Source of the DNA: JBCDJI01 sp964351865
Lineage (GTDB): Bacteria > Verrucomicrobiota > Verrucomicrobiia > Methylacidiphilales > JBCBYL01
Assembly (NCBI GenBank): GCA_964351865.1
Contig: CAYGPJ010000012.1
Coordinates: 1-64,000 of the forward strand
Direction: 5' to 3'
Length of the DNA stretch: 64,000 nt
Part shown: positions 18,039-23,024 of the stretch, piece by piece
Numbering within the stretch: the stretch's first letter is position 1
Layout: each line of letters opens with the position of its first letter
Made by a program: the position numbers and the translations under genes
Notes under the pieces: model-generated
What the model was told of the DNA's origin: nothing
The model's input: the letters and a program-made list of their open reading frames with translations, nothing else
The model's database searches: none

Positions 18039-18980
18039 CTAAACAACTTTCTTACGATCACCTTTCTTCAACAGGGAACGAATTTCAGCATAAAGATCTT
18101 CCATCACGCTAGAGGTGAAGGGTCGGACTCGATTGAGCCGCGGGTTCCAGGCCAGATAAATACTGCGCTTCTGTTTTTCCAGAAAGGTCCCCTCAAGCTT
18201 CACAAACTTCTTCCGATCCATGATCGGATCTACAATCGTGGGCAACGCGGCGGCATATTGCCCGGTGAGTAATGCATGATAGGCTTGCGGAAAGGATTCG
18301 CAGTTGAGTCGAACATTAGGCCGGTAACCTTCTTTCGTCGCATTGGCTTCCAACTCCTGGCGAAAGGTACCGTCGCTGCCCTGCGCCGCGATCGGCACTT
18401 CTTCCAGCACCTCAGCCAGCGAGAGCTTTTTTCCCGTCGGCAAGCACGCTTTAGGCACGTAAAAAGCATAGGTAAATGAACCGAGTAGCTTCTTTTCGAG
18501 GGCACGCATTTCGATCCCTTTGCGGACGATTCCAAAATCCAGTCGGAGATCGTAGAGTTCCTGCACAATTTCAACGCTGCGCATGTTCTCAAGTTTAAAT
18601 CCCAACAGAGGATGCTTTTCCTGAATTTTTCTGAGCCGTGGGATCACCAGCCAGTGCAGGATGCTATCGCCCGCTCCAAACGAAATCCGCATGGGAGCCT
18701 TATGGCAGGCACGTTGGAATTCACTCAGCCCGCCAAAGTTCTCGCGCACCACACGCGCCAGTTCCAAGCCCGGGCGAGTCAGCTCCAGTCCCTTACCTTT
18801 TCGGCGCACCAGCTCGACTCCGAAGTATTCTTCCAGCTCTTTAATCTGGCGGCTGTATTGACTCTGCCTAACAGGATCGCCCACGGCGGCACGCGCGATA
18901 CCACCCGCCTCATGAACTTCAATAAACGACTTTAATCGATCGAGCGACAAACCCCGCTCCAGAAATAAATTTTCAAACAT
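18039..18980 (-). CDS. LysR-family regulator, divergent to the RNA-repair locus
   Basis: 313 residues. The N-terminal helix-turn-helix is at about 10-65 (LDRLKSFIEVHEAGGIARAA, then RQSQYSRQIKELEEYFG), with an effector domain to the C-terminus. It reads away from the sigma-54-like promoter at 19015, with only 35 bases between its start codon and that site, so it may regulate itself and possibly the tRNA array. No RtcR-type activator is in the window. The native target is unknown. Confidence 0.85.
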   Translation of the reverse strand: MFENLFLERGLSLDRLKSFIEVHEAGGIARAAVGDPVRQSQYSRQIKELEEYFGVELVRRKGKGLELTRPGLELARVVRENFGGLSEFQRACHKAPMRISFGAGDSILHWLVIPRLRKIQEKHPLLGFKLENMRSVEIVQELYDLRLDFGIVRKGIEMRALEKKLLGSFTYAFYVPKACLPTGKKLSLAEVLEEVPIAAQGSDGTFRQELEANATKEGYRPNVRLNCESFPQAYHALLTGQYAAALPTIVDPIMDRKKFVKLEGTFLEKQKRSIYLAWNPRLNRVRPFTSSVMEDLYAEIRSLLKKGDRKKVV

Positions 18981-19014
18981 GACTACAGAGTAAGGTATCC
19001 TGCATTTTTATGTA

Positions 19015-19030
19015 TGGCAAGTTTTTTGCA
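19015..19030 (+). promoter_or_regulatory. Sigma-54-like promoter upstream of the tRNA/RNA-repair locus
   Basis: TGGCAAGTTTTTTGCA matches the -24/-12 consensus TGGCAcgnnnnTTGCa, with the diagnostic GG and GC exactly 10 bases apart. The predicted start is near 19041, where an 8-base-arm inverted repeat (GTTTTTCT...AGAAAAAC, 19041-19061) sits. Sigma-54 control is established for the E. coli rtcBA repair operon, which supports but does not prove this call. The required enhancer-binding activator is not in the window. Confidence 0.5.
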
Positions 19031-19108
19031 TATTTGATAGGTTTTTCTCAGCAAGAAAAACAACCCACTATTTTAACAACGACTTTAAACCATAAATAAG
19101 AAGACACC

Positions 19109-19257
19109 TTCGATGAAAACCTGGTCAGCAACAGACATATTCCGATTCCGATCACAAGCGGATGCCTTACTCGCAGGCAGAGGAATGTGTGCGCCGAATT
19201 CCCATGAGTATGGGGATCCGCGGAATAGCGTAAGCGCGACCGACCAGGGGGGTCGAA
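19109..19257 (+). ncRNA. Candidate structured RNA with long-range closing stem
   Basis: Five bases TTCGA (19109-19113) plus CCTGGTC (19120-19126) pair with GACCAGG (19242-19248) plus TCGAA (19253-19257), closing a domain of about 150 nt. Inside are ATTCC/GGAAT (139-143 with 182-186), GCCT-loop-AGGC (164-178) and CCCAT-GAGT-ATGGG (201-214). No coding frame fits. It lies between the sigma-54-like promoter and a terminator at 19306. The shape, with end-to-end pairing and internal hairpins, recalls Y RNAs of RNA-repair operons, but no Ro60 gene is present here. Existence and class are inference. Confidence 0.45.
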
Positions 19258-19305
19258 TCACCGAATGACGTCACAATAAAAGTCACCGGTTTTAAGAACC
19301 CATCA

Positions 19306-19337
19306 CCCTGCGGTCCAGACGGAAGCAGGGTTTTTTT
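19306..19337 (+). terminator. Intrinsic terminator after the structured RNA candidate
   Basis: CCCTGC (19306-19311) pairs with GCAGGG (19325-19330), with an inner TCC/GGA pairing around an AGAC loop, followed by seven T. It would end the short transcript from the upstream promoter before the tRNA array, or act as an attenuator for it. TGACGTCA octamers lie on each side (19266 and 19352). Confidence 0.75.
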
Positions 19338-19630
19338 ATGCCCACACTTCGTGACGTCACCGCAAAATTGCGAAACGAAACCACTAAGTACAAAAATTTT
19401 AACCCGATTACTGATTACCATTTTACAGACTGAGAAAAACAACAGCTGCGAGCGGCAAGTCGCTTCTGTCGAGGCACCCAAACCTCTTTCTCTCCAAAGG
19501 CTTCAAGGGAGGTGTGCCTGAAACACCGAAACGTCCACCGTGAACTCCTGTGGCTGTCCCGCATAACGCGAGGCAATAGGTTTGATCTTTTTTGCCAGGA
19601 GGAGGGTAACGCCTCTCCTCCAAACCCTTT
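19338..19630. other. Gene-free leader of the tRNA array
   Basis: No convincing gene. It holds several inverted repeats: AGGCAC/GTGCCT (around 19474-19520), GGCAA/TTGCC (around 19573-19595) and GGAGGAG/CTCCTCC (around 19599-19622). These could be processing structures of an array precursor or decayed tRNA-like units. I could not assign any of them to a complete tRNA. Confidence 0.4.
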
Positions 19631-19700
19631 GTGTCTGTCGTTCAATGGCAGGACCTATCCCCTCCAAGGATGTGACCCCGGTTCGAATCCGGGCAGACGC
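19631..19700 (+). tRNA. tRNA-Gly(TCC), with C33
   Basis: Acceptor GTGTCTG/CAGACGC (one G-U), D stem GTTC/GGAC with loop AATGGCA, anticodon stem TATCC/GGATG, loop CCTCCAA, T stem CCCGG with canonical loop TTCGAAT. Position 33 is C rather than the near-universal U. CCA is not encoded. First complete tRNA of the array. Confidence 0.85.
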
Positions 19701-19709
19701 AAGTTTTTC

Positions 19710-19778
19710 ATGCCGTGTGCCAGCGCACCATCAGGTCTCCAAAACCAGATGTGCCGGGAGCAACACCCGGACGGCATG
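19710..19778 (+). tRNA. tRNA-Trp(CCA)-like, elbow-deviant
   Basis: Acceptor ATGCCGT/ACGGCAT, anticodon loop CTCCAAA with U33, stem CAGGT/ACCAG (one mismatch), T stem CCGGG/CCCGG. The D arm is short (GTGC-CAGC-GCAC, no GG) and the T loop is AGCAACA instead of TTCRANN, so normal D/T-loop contacts are missing. Confidence 0.65.
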
Positions 19779-19783
19779 CCAAG

Positions 19784-19856
19784 GGGGAGACATGTTCCAT
19801 AGCGGCGACGTTGCCTTGCAAGCAGTGTGTGGCGGGTGCAATTCCCGTTCTCTCCA
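19784..19856 (+). tRNA. tRNA-Ala(TGC)
   Basis: Acceptor GGGGAGA/TCTCTCC (one G-U), anticodon stem GTTGC/GCAGT, loop CTTGCAA, T stem GCGGG/CCCGT with loop TGCAATT (G at position 55). The D loop keeps a GG. CCA not encoded. Confidence 0.75.
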
Positions 19857-19902
19857 TATTTTCTCATAGCTGGGCCCCTAGTTTCTCTTGGCCCGGCGCC
19901 AT

Positions 19903-19973
19903 GGCCTCAAGTTGTTATAGTGGCATACCCGATTGTCTGTCGGGAGGAGACGGAGCGTAACCGTCTGGGGCTG
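19903..19973 (+). tRNA. tRNA-Asp(GTC), T-loop deviant
   Basis: Acceptor GGCCTCA/TGGGGCT (two G-U), anticodon stem CCCGA/TCGGG, loop TTGTCTG, T stem GACGG/CCGTC with loop AGCGTAA. The D loop has GG (ATAGTGGC). A GGGCC/GGCCC inverted repeat fills the spacer before it. Confidence 0.75.
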
Positions 19974-19983
19974 TCGTTTTTCT

Positions 19984-20057
19984 CTGGAAATGGTGTAAGA
20001 GCAGCACGCGAGTTTTGGGTGCTCGTTGCCCCGGGGCAGTACCGGGTTTCCAGACCA
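19984..20057 (+). tRNA. tRNA-Pro(TGG), elbow-deviant, CCA encoded
   Basis: Acceptor CTGGAAA/TTTCCAG, D stem GTG/CAC with loop TAAGAGCAG (no GG), anticodon stem CGAGT/GCTCG, loop TTTGGGT with G37, T stem CCCGG/CCGGG with loop GGCAGTA. ACCA follows the acceptor. Confidence 0.78.
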
Positions 20058-20062
20058 TTTTT

Positions 20063-20135
20063 CTCCCCGTAGCTCAGCAAATAGAGCCGCTGCCTTCTAA
20101 GCAGCAGGTCGCAGGTGTAAATCCTGCCGGGGAGT
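20063..20135 (+). tRNA. tRNA-Arg(TCT), elbow-deviant
   Basis: Acceptor CTCCCCG/CGGGGAG, D stem GCTC/GAGC with loop AGCAAATA (no GG), anticodon stem GCTGC/GCAGC, loop CTTCTAA, T stem GCAGG/CCTGC with loop TGTAAAT. CCA not encoded. Confidence 0.85.
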
Positions 20136-20153
20136 CGGCGTCTATGTTTTTAC

Positions 20154-20227
20154 AGCGGGAGGGAAGGCCATGGAGGTCTCACGGGTTTCATAAGCCTGTA
20201 AGCCGGATTCGATCGCCGGTCCCGCTA
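20154..20227 (+). tRNA. tRNA-Met(CAT)
   Basis: Acceptor AGCGGGA/TCCCGCT, anticodon stem CGGGT/GCCTG (two G-U), loop TTCATAA, T loop TTCGATC with a 53-61 A-G mismatch. The D arm pairs weakly. Elongator, initiator or Ile2 identity cannot be settled from this reading. Confidence 0.7.
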
Positions 20228-20234
20228 TTTTGAT

Positions 20235-20309
20235 ATCTCGATAGCTCAATGGTAGAGCCGCTCCCTGTTAAGGAGAAGGTTCATGGTTCGAATCCATGTC
20301 GAGGTGCCA
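20235..20309 (+). tRNA. tRNA-Asn(GTT), CCA encoded
   Basis: Acceptor ATCTCGA/TCGAGGT, D arm GCTC-AATGGTA-GAGC with GG, anticodon loop CTGTTAA, T stem CATGG with canonical loop TTCGAAT, then G and CCA. Confidence 0.92.
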
Positions 20310-20326
20310 TTTGTATTTTTATTTCA

Positions 20327-20423
20327 GGAGCGCGCCCGGCATGGACGAGGAAACCGGCTTGAACCCGGCTGTCCTGACCAAGTGCTGTCGGGATCCAGAG
20401 TTCGATTCTCTGGCGCTCCGCCA
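20327..20423 (+). tRNA. tRNA-Ser(TGA), class II, CCA encoded
   Basis: Acceptor GGAGCGC/GCGCTCC, anticodon stem CCGG/CCGG around loop CTTGAAC, long variable arm, T stem CAGAG/CTCTG with loop TTCGATT, then G and CCA. The long variable arm supports Ser identity. Confidence 0.88.
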
Positions 20424-20429
20424 TATTCC

Positions 20430-20504
20430 CCGAGCGTAGTTCAACGGTAGAACGCCTGTCTTACAAACAGGTGGTCGGTGGTTCGACACCACCCGCTCGG
20501 ACCA
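20430..20504 (+). tRNA. tRNA-Val(TAC), CCA encoded
   Basis: Acceptor CCGAGCG/CGCTCGG, D loop with GG, anticodon stem CCTGT/ACAGG, loop CTTACAA, T stem GGTGG/CCACC with loop TTCGACA, then ACCA. Confidence 0.93.
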
Positions 20505-20538
20505 ATTAACCCCCCCCGACCGCGCGGGGGAATATTTC

Positions 20539-20611
20539 GGCCGGATGGTGTAGAGAGTCTGCACACCTGTTTGAAGCACAGGGGGTTCAGGTGCGATTCC
20601 TGATCCGGCCA
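20539..20611 (+). tRNA. tRNA-Phe(GAA), elbow-deviant
   Basis: Acceptor GGCCGGA/TCCGGCC, D stem GTGT/GCAC with loop AGAGAGTCT (no GG), anticodon stem CCTGT/ACAGG, loop TTGAAGC, T stem TCAGG/CCTGA with loop TGCGATT. CCA not encoded. A C-run/G-run hairpin occupies the spacer before it. Confidence 0.85.
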
Positions 20612-20619
20612 TTTTTTCA

Positions 20620-20695
20620 GGCTCTGAGGTGTAGCGGATGAATGCATTTCTGAATACGAATCAGAAGGTTCCGGGTTCGATTCCCGGCAGAGCCG
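20620..20695 (+). tRNA. tRNA-Arg(ACG)
   Basis: Acceptor GGCTCTG/CAGAGCC, anticodon stem TCTGA/TCAGA, loop ATACGAA, T stem CCGGG/CCCGG with canonical loop TTCGATT; D loop contains GG. Confidence 0.9.
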
Positions 20696-20794
20696 GTTTA
20701 CACCTCACGAGACTTTGCTTTGTAGCAGTGGATGCCCCCACCCACTTCGGGGCGAGCGCATCGTTTCTTTTCGCCCTCAAATTTTCGAGACTAC
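20696..20794. other. Intra-array gap with a strong hairpin
   Basis: This 99-base gap is the longest but one within the array. GATGC/GCATC encloses CCCC/GGGG (20731-20762). No complete tRNA could be assigned; a decayed unit is possible. Confidence 0.4.
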
Positions 20795-20881
20795 GGAATC
20801 GTAACCAGTCAGGGCACTGGGGCCGGTTGCTAACCGGGGCGTTCTTACGGGAATGGGGTTCAATTCCTCACGGTTCCGCCA
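20795..20881 (+). tRNA. tRNA-Ser(GCT), class II, CCA encoded
   Basis: Acceptor GGAATCG/CGGTTCC, anticodon stem CCGG/CCGG with loop TTGCTAA, long variable arm, T loop TTCAATT, then G and CCA. Confidence 0.88.
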
Positions 20882-20889
20882 TGTTTTAC

Positions 20890-20964
20890 GGGGTTGTCGT
20901 CTATGCAGTAGGACAGCAGGTTTTCAGTCTGCAAAACCGGGTGCAAGCCCCGGCAACCCTGCCA
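20890..20964 (+). tRNA. tRNA-Glu(TTC), elbow-deviant, CCA encoded
   Basis: Acceptor GGGGTTG/CAACCCT (one G-U), D stem GTCT/GGAC with loop ATGCAGTA (no GG), anticodon stem GCAGG/TCTGC, loop TTTTCAG, T stem CCGGG/CCCGG with loop TGCAAGC, then G and CCA. Confidence 0.85.
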
Positions 20965-20971
20965 CTTTAGC

Positions 20972-21044
20972 AGGTTCGTCGTTCAAGTAGCTGAACATCC
21001 GATTTTTAATCGGAAGGGTGAGAGTGCAAGTCTCTCCGAGCCTA
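20972..21044 (+). tRNA. tRNA-Lys(TTT), elbow-deviant
   Basis: Acceptor AGGTTCG/CGAGCCT, D stem GTTC/GAAC with loop AAGTAGCT (no GG), anticodon stem TCCGA/TCGGA, loop TTTTTAA, T stem GAGAG/CTCTC with loop TGCAAGT. CCA not encoded. Confidence 0.88.
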
Positions 21045-21171
21045 TCATGTTTTACATTTTCTCTCAAAAAGAGATCACACGTTGGCCATGGACCAGCGGC
21101 GCGGGGGTGACCAAACTGGTTTCATCCAGCGTGTCCCGAACATGGCATCTAGCAACTGGTCAACACACGAC

Positions 21172-21243
21172 GTATTGTCGCCAAGTGGACAAAGGCATTC
21201 CGGGAAACTGGAACAGCTTCAGGTTCGAATCCTGAACAATACA
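21172..21243 (+). tRNA. tRNA of unknown identity, 8-base anticodon loop
   Basis: Acceptor GTATTGT/ACAATAC, D arm GCC-AAGTGGACAAA-GGC, and a canonical T arm (TCAGG-TTCGAAT-CCTGA) are all good. The anticodon arm is TTCC-GGGAAACT-GGAA: an 8-base loop without U33, or a GAAA tetraloop if paired deeper. No anticodon can be assigned, so it may be a tRNA-like RNA rather than an adaptor. It abuts the next tRNA by one base. Confidence 0.65.
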
Positions 21244-21244
21244 C

Positions 21245-21318
21245 ACATCGTTAGCTCAGCTGGGTAGAGCACTTCGCTGTAAACGAAGCTGTCTCGGGTT
21301 CAACTCCCGAACGATACA
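21245..21318 (+). tRNA. tRNA-Tyr(GTA) with short variable loop
   Basis: D arm GCTC-AGCTGGGTA-GAGC, anticodon stem CTTCG/CGAAG, loop CTGTAAA, T stem TCGGG/CCCGA with loop TTCAACT. Only five of the seven acceptor pairs form (ATCGT/ACGAT plus two mismatches). The variable loop is five bases, whereas bacterial tRNA-Tyr normally has a long variable arm. Confidence 0.75.
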
Positions 21319-21682
21319 AGACATGGCGTCTTAAAAACGCCTACAGAAAATGGAGAAGATGGTCGAGCCGCCAGCCTGTTCGTTCCCTGACTTTACCAAA
21401 CCGAACCTGCCGCCGACTGGCACAGGAACGCGCCGGTTAAAAGTTGGGAAACGACCCAGGCAACACCGTAGGATGACTTGCATTGCTTTTTACTCATCTC
21501 GCCTGGTATTTCACGATCTGACGTACCGACAATCCTGTGAAGCTCAGGCATAGACCTAAGCTAAACCGGATTTCGCACACCTTTGGATTTAGATTTATTG
21601 AGCCGGGATGATGCCATCGCATTCCGCATCCGAAGTGTGGCGGTTCGACCGTTGCTCCTCAACTTTTCAAACCACGAACTCA
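21319..21682. other. Gene-free region between tRNA array and SPFH gene
   Basis: About 360 bases with no gene I trust. It starts with an isolated, perfect anticodon-arm-like hairpin at 21325-21341 (GGCGT-CTTAAAA-ACGCC, reading as a TAA anticodon). A T-arm-like GGCGGTTCGACCGTTGC lies near 21642. It may be the leader of the SPFH mRNA or the remains of more tRNA units. Confidence 0.4.
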
Positions 21683-21726
21683 TAGGGGACGGAGTAATTA
21701 GGCATGCCTAATTACTCCGTCCCCTA
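21683..21726. repeat. REP-like palindrome R4
   Basis: A perfect 44-base palindrome, left arm TAGGGGACGGAGTAATTAGG, lying 28 bases upstream of the SPFH gene start. Same family as the RAYT-flanking elements. It sits at a likely junction between the tRNA array and the repair genes. Confidence 0.9.
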
Positions 21727-21753
21727 ATAACGAAAACGCAACAGAAAGGAGGC

Positions 21754-22863
21754 ATGATGTTCATCCTCAAACGTAAACGTATCCGGTCCTACGAAAAAGG
21801 ACTGGTATTTAAAAATAAGGAATTTCAGGGAATCCTGAAACAAGGAACGCACTGGTTCTTCGATCCGTTCTTCCGTATTCAGGTGGATATTGTGTCTGAA
21901 CGGAACCCGTGGATTCTGCGCGACGATCTGGACCTCATCGTCCGCTCCGGCAAACTGGCAGGACTGGCCGAAGTCATTGATCTGCAAGATTACCAGCGAG
22001 CATTGGTCTGGATCGATAAGCGCTTCGAAATCGTGCTGGACGCTGGTCTTTACGCGCTCTGGAAAGGCAGCCGTGATATCAGGGTAGAAATCGTGGATGC
22101 ACGGGAAACCCTGCTGCGCCGCAACGATCTCCCGGTCATTCTAAAATCCGCTGGTGCGGATGCGGCACTGAATGTCTTTGACGTTCGTGACGGCCAACTG
22201 GGACTATTGTTCCGCGATGGAGAATTCCTGACGGAACTAAAGCCCGGTCAGTATGTTGCCTGGAAAAATGTCGGCAAAGTCCAACTCTTTCCGGTCGATA
22301 TGCGCGAACGCGCGCTGGATGTTTCCGGACAGGAAATCATGACCGCAGATAAAGTATCGCTGCGCATGAATGCCATCGTTAACTGGCGTGTCGTCGATGC
22401 CCGCAAGAGCATCGAAGCGGTGGAAGAGGTCACGCAGGCACTCTACCGAGAGGCTCAGCTGGCCTTGCGTGCCATCGTCGGAACACGTGAACTCGACAGC
22501 CTGCTGGCTGATAAAAACACCGTTTCCGATGAACTCGAACGAGTACTGTCACAGCGTGCACCGGAATTCGGTGTGCAGATCATTTCTCTGGGCATCAAGG
22601 ACATTATCCTGCCCGGTGACATGAAGGATCTGCTCAACCGCGTCATCGAAGCGAAGAAAGCCTCGGAAGCCAATGCGATCATGCGTCGCGAAGAAACGGC
22701 TGCCATGCGCAGCCAAATGAACACGGCCAAACTAATGGACGGCAACCCGATCCTAATGCGCCTCAAAGAACTTGAGGTGCTGGAGAAGGTGGCCCAGTCA
22801 TCCAAACTCAACGTGGTGCTGGGTGACAAAGGTCTGGCCGATAAAGTCGTTAACCTCCTGTAA
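21754..22863 (+). CDS. SPFH/Band-7 protein of RNA-repair system
   Basis: 369 residues with an SPFH/Band-7 domain at about 175-330 (VDMRERALDVSGQEIMTADK, then a helical segment with EAKKASEANAIMRREETAAM). SPFH proteins form large ring scaffolds. The N-terminal half holds three related beta units at about 16-50, 82-118 and 149-186 (KGLVFKNKEF, ALVWIDKRFE, LGLLFRDGEF). No membrane segment is visible, unlike slipins and flotillins. A strong AAAGGAGG site precedes ATGATG. It is first in line with AAA ATPase, RtcB, RlaP-type and HNH genes; Band-7 modules are known partners of RNA ligases and tRNA-like RNAs. Confidence 0.85.
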   Translation: MMFILKRKRIRSYEKGLVFKNKEFQGILKQGTHWFFDPFFRIQVDIVSERNPWILRDDLDLIVRSGKLAGLAEVIDLQDYQRALVWIDKRFEIVLDAGLYALWKGSRDIRVEIVDARETLLRRNDLPVILKSAGADAALNVFDVRDGQLGLLFRDGEFLTELKPGQYVAWKNVGKVQLFPVDMRERALDVSGQEIMTADKVSLRMNAIVNWRVVDARKSIEAVEEVTQALYREAQLALRAIVGTRELDSLLADKNTVSDELERVLSQRAPEFGVQIISLGIKDIILPGDMKDLLNRVIEAKKASEANAIMRREETAAMRSQMNTAKLMDGNPILMRLKELEVLEKVAQSSKLNVVLGDKGLADKVVNLL

Positions 22864-22891
22864 CTTATCAAAACACGCTTTGCGTTGTAGG

Positions 22892-22917
22892 CTGAGAATC
22901 TCCCAAGGAGTTCTCGG
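22892..22917 (+). ncRNA. Stable intergenic hairpin between SPFH and AAA genes
   Basis: CTGAGAA pairs with TTCTCGG and an inner CTCC-CAA-GGAG extends the stem, giving an 11-pair hairpin. GTTGA/TCAAC (around 22940-22955) forms a second hairpin before the terminator. It could be a small RNA, a processing site or an mRNA-stabilising element; class unknown. Confidence 0.35.
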
Positions 22918-22975
22918 CGGTTTGTGTAAGTATCGGGCAGTTGACGGCGATTCAACACCAATAATCACTCAGCAG

Positions 22976-23003
22976 CCCCTTCCCCTGCACGGGAAGGGGT
23001 TTT
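22976..23003 (+). terminator. Hairpin terminator/attenuator between SPFH and AAA genes
   Basis: CCCCTTCCC (22976-22984) pairs perfectly with GGGAAGGGG (22991-22999) around CTGCAC, followed by TTTT. It lies 22 bases upstream of the AAA start codon, so SPFH transcripts may end here and only a fraction read through. Confidence 0.7.
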
Positions 23004-23024
23004 GCTCATTAGAAAGGTTCCACC

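Noticed and set aside
19655..19867. Minus-strand open frame containing GFEPGSHP
   Set aside because: This peptide is a typical artefact of reading a tRNA gene antisense. The region holds tRNA-Gly, tRNA-Trp and tRNA-Ala.
20319..20612. 97-codon minus-strand frame in the tRNA array
   Set aside because: It spans tRNA-Ser, tRNA-Val and tRNA-Phe in antisense and has no protein-like features.
21081..21164. Possible extra tRNA closed by GTTGGCC/GGTCAAC
   Set aside because: The acceptor pairs, but there is no T arm and the anticodon arm has only a six-base loop. It may be a decayed unit; not annotated as a tRNA.
21350..21553. 67-codon frame with an LPPTG-like motif
   Set aside because: There is no hydrophobic tail or signal peptide, and no ribosome site is evident. 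The sortase-like motif is chance.
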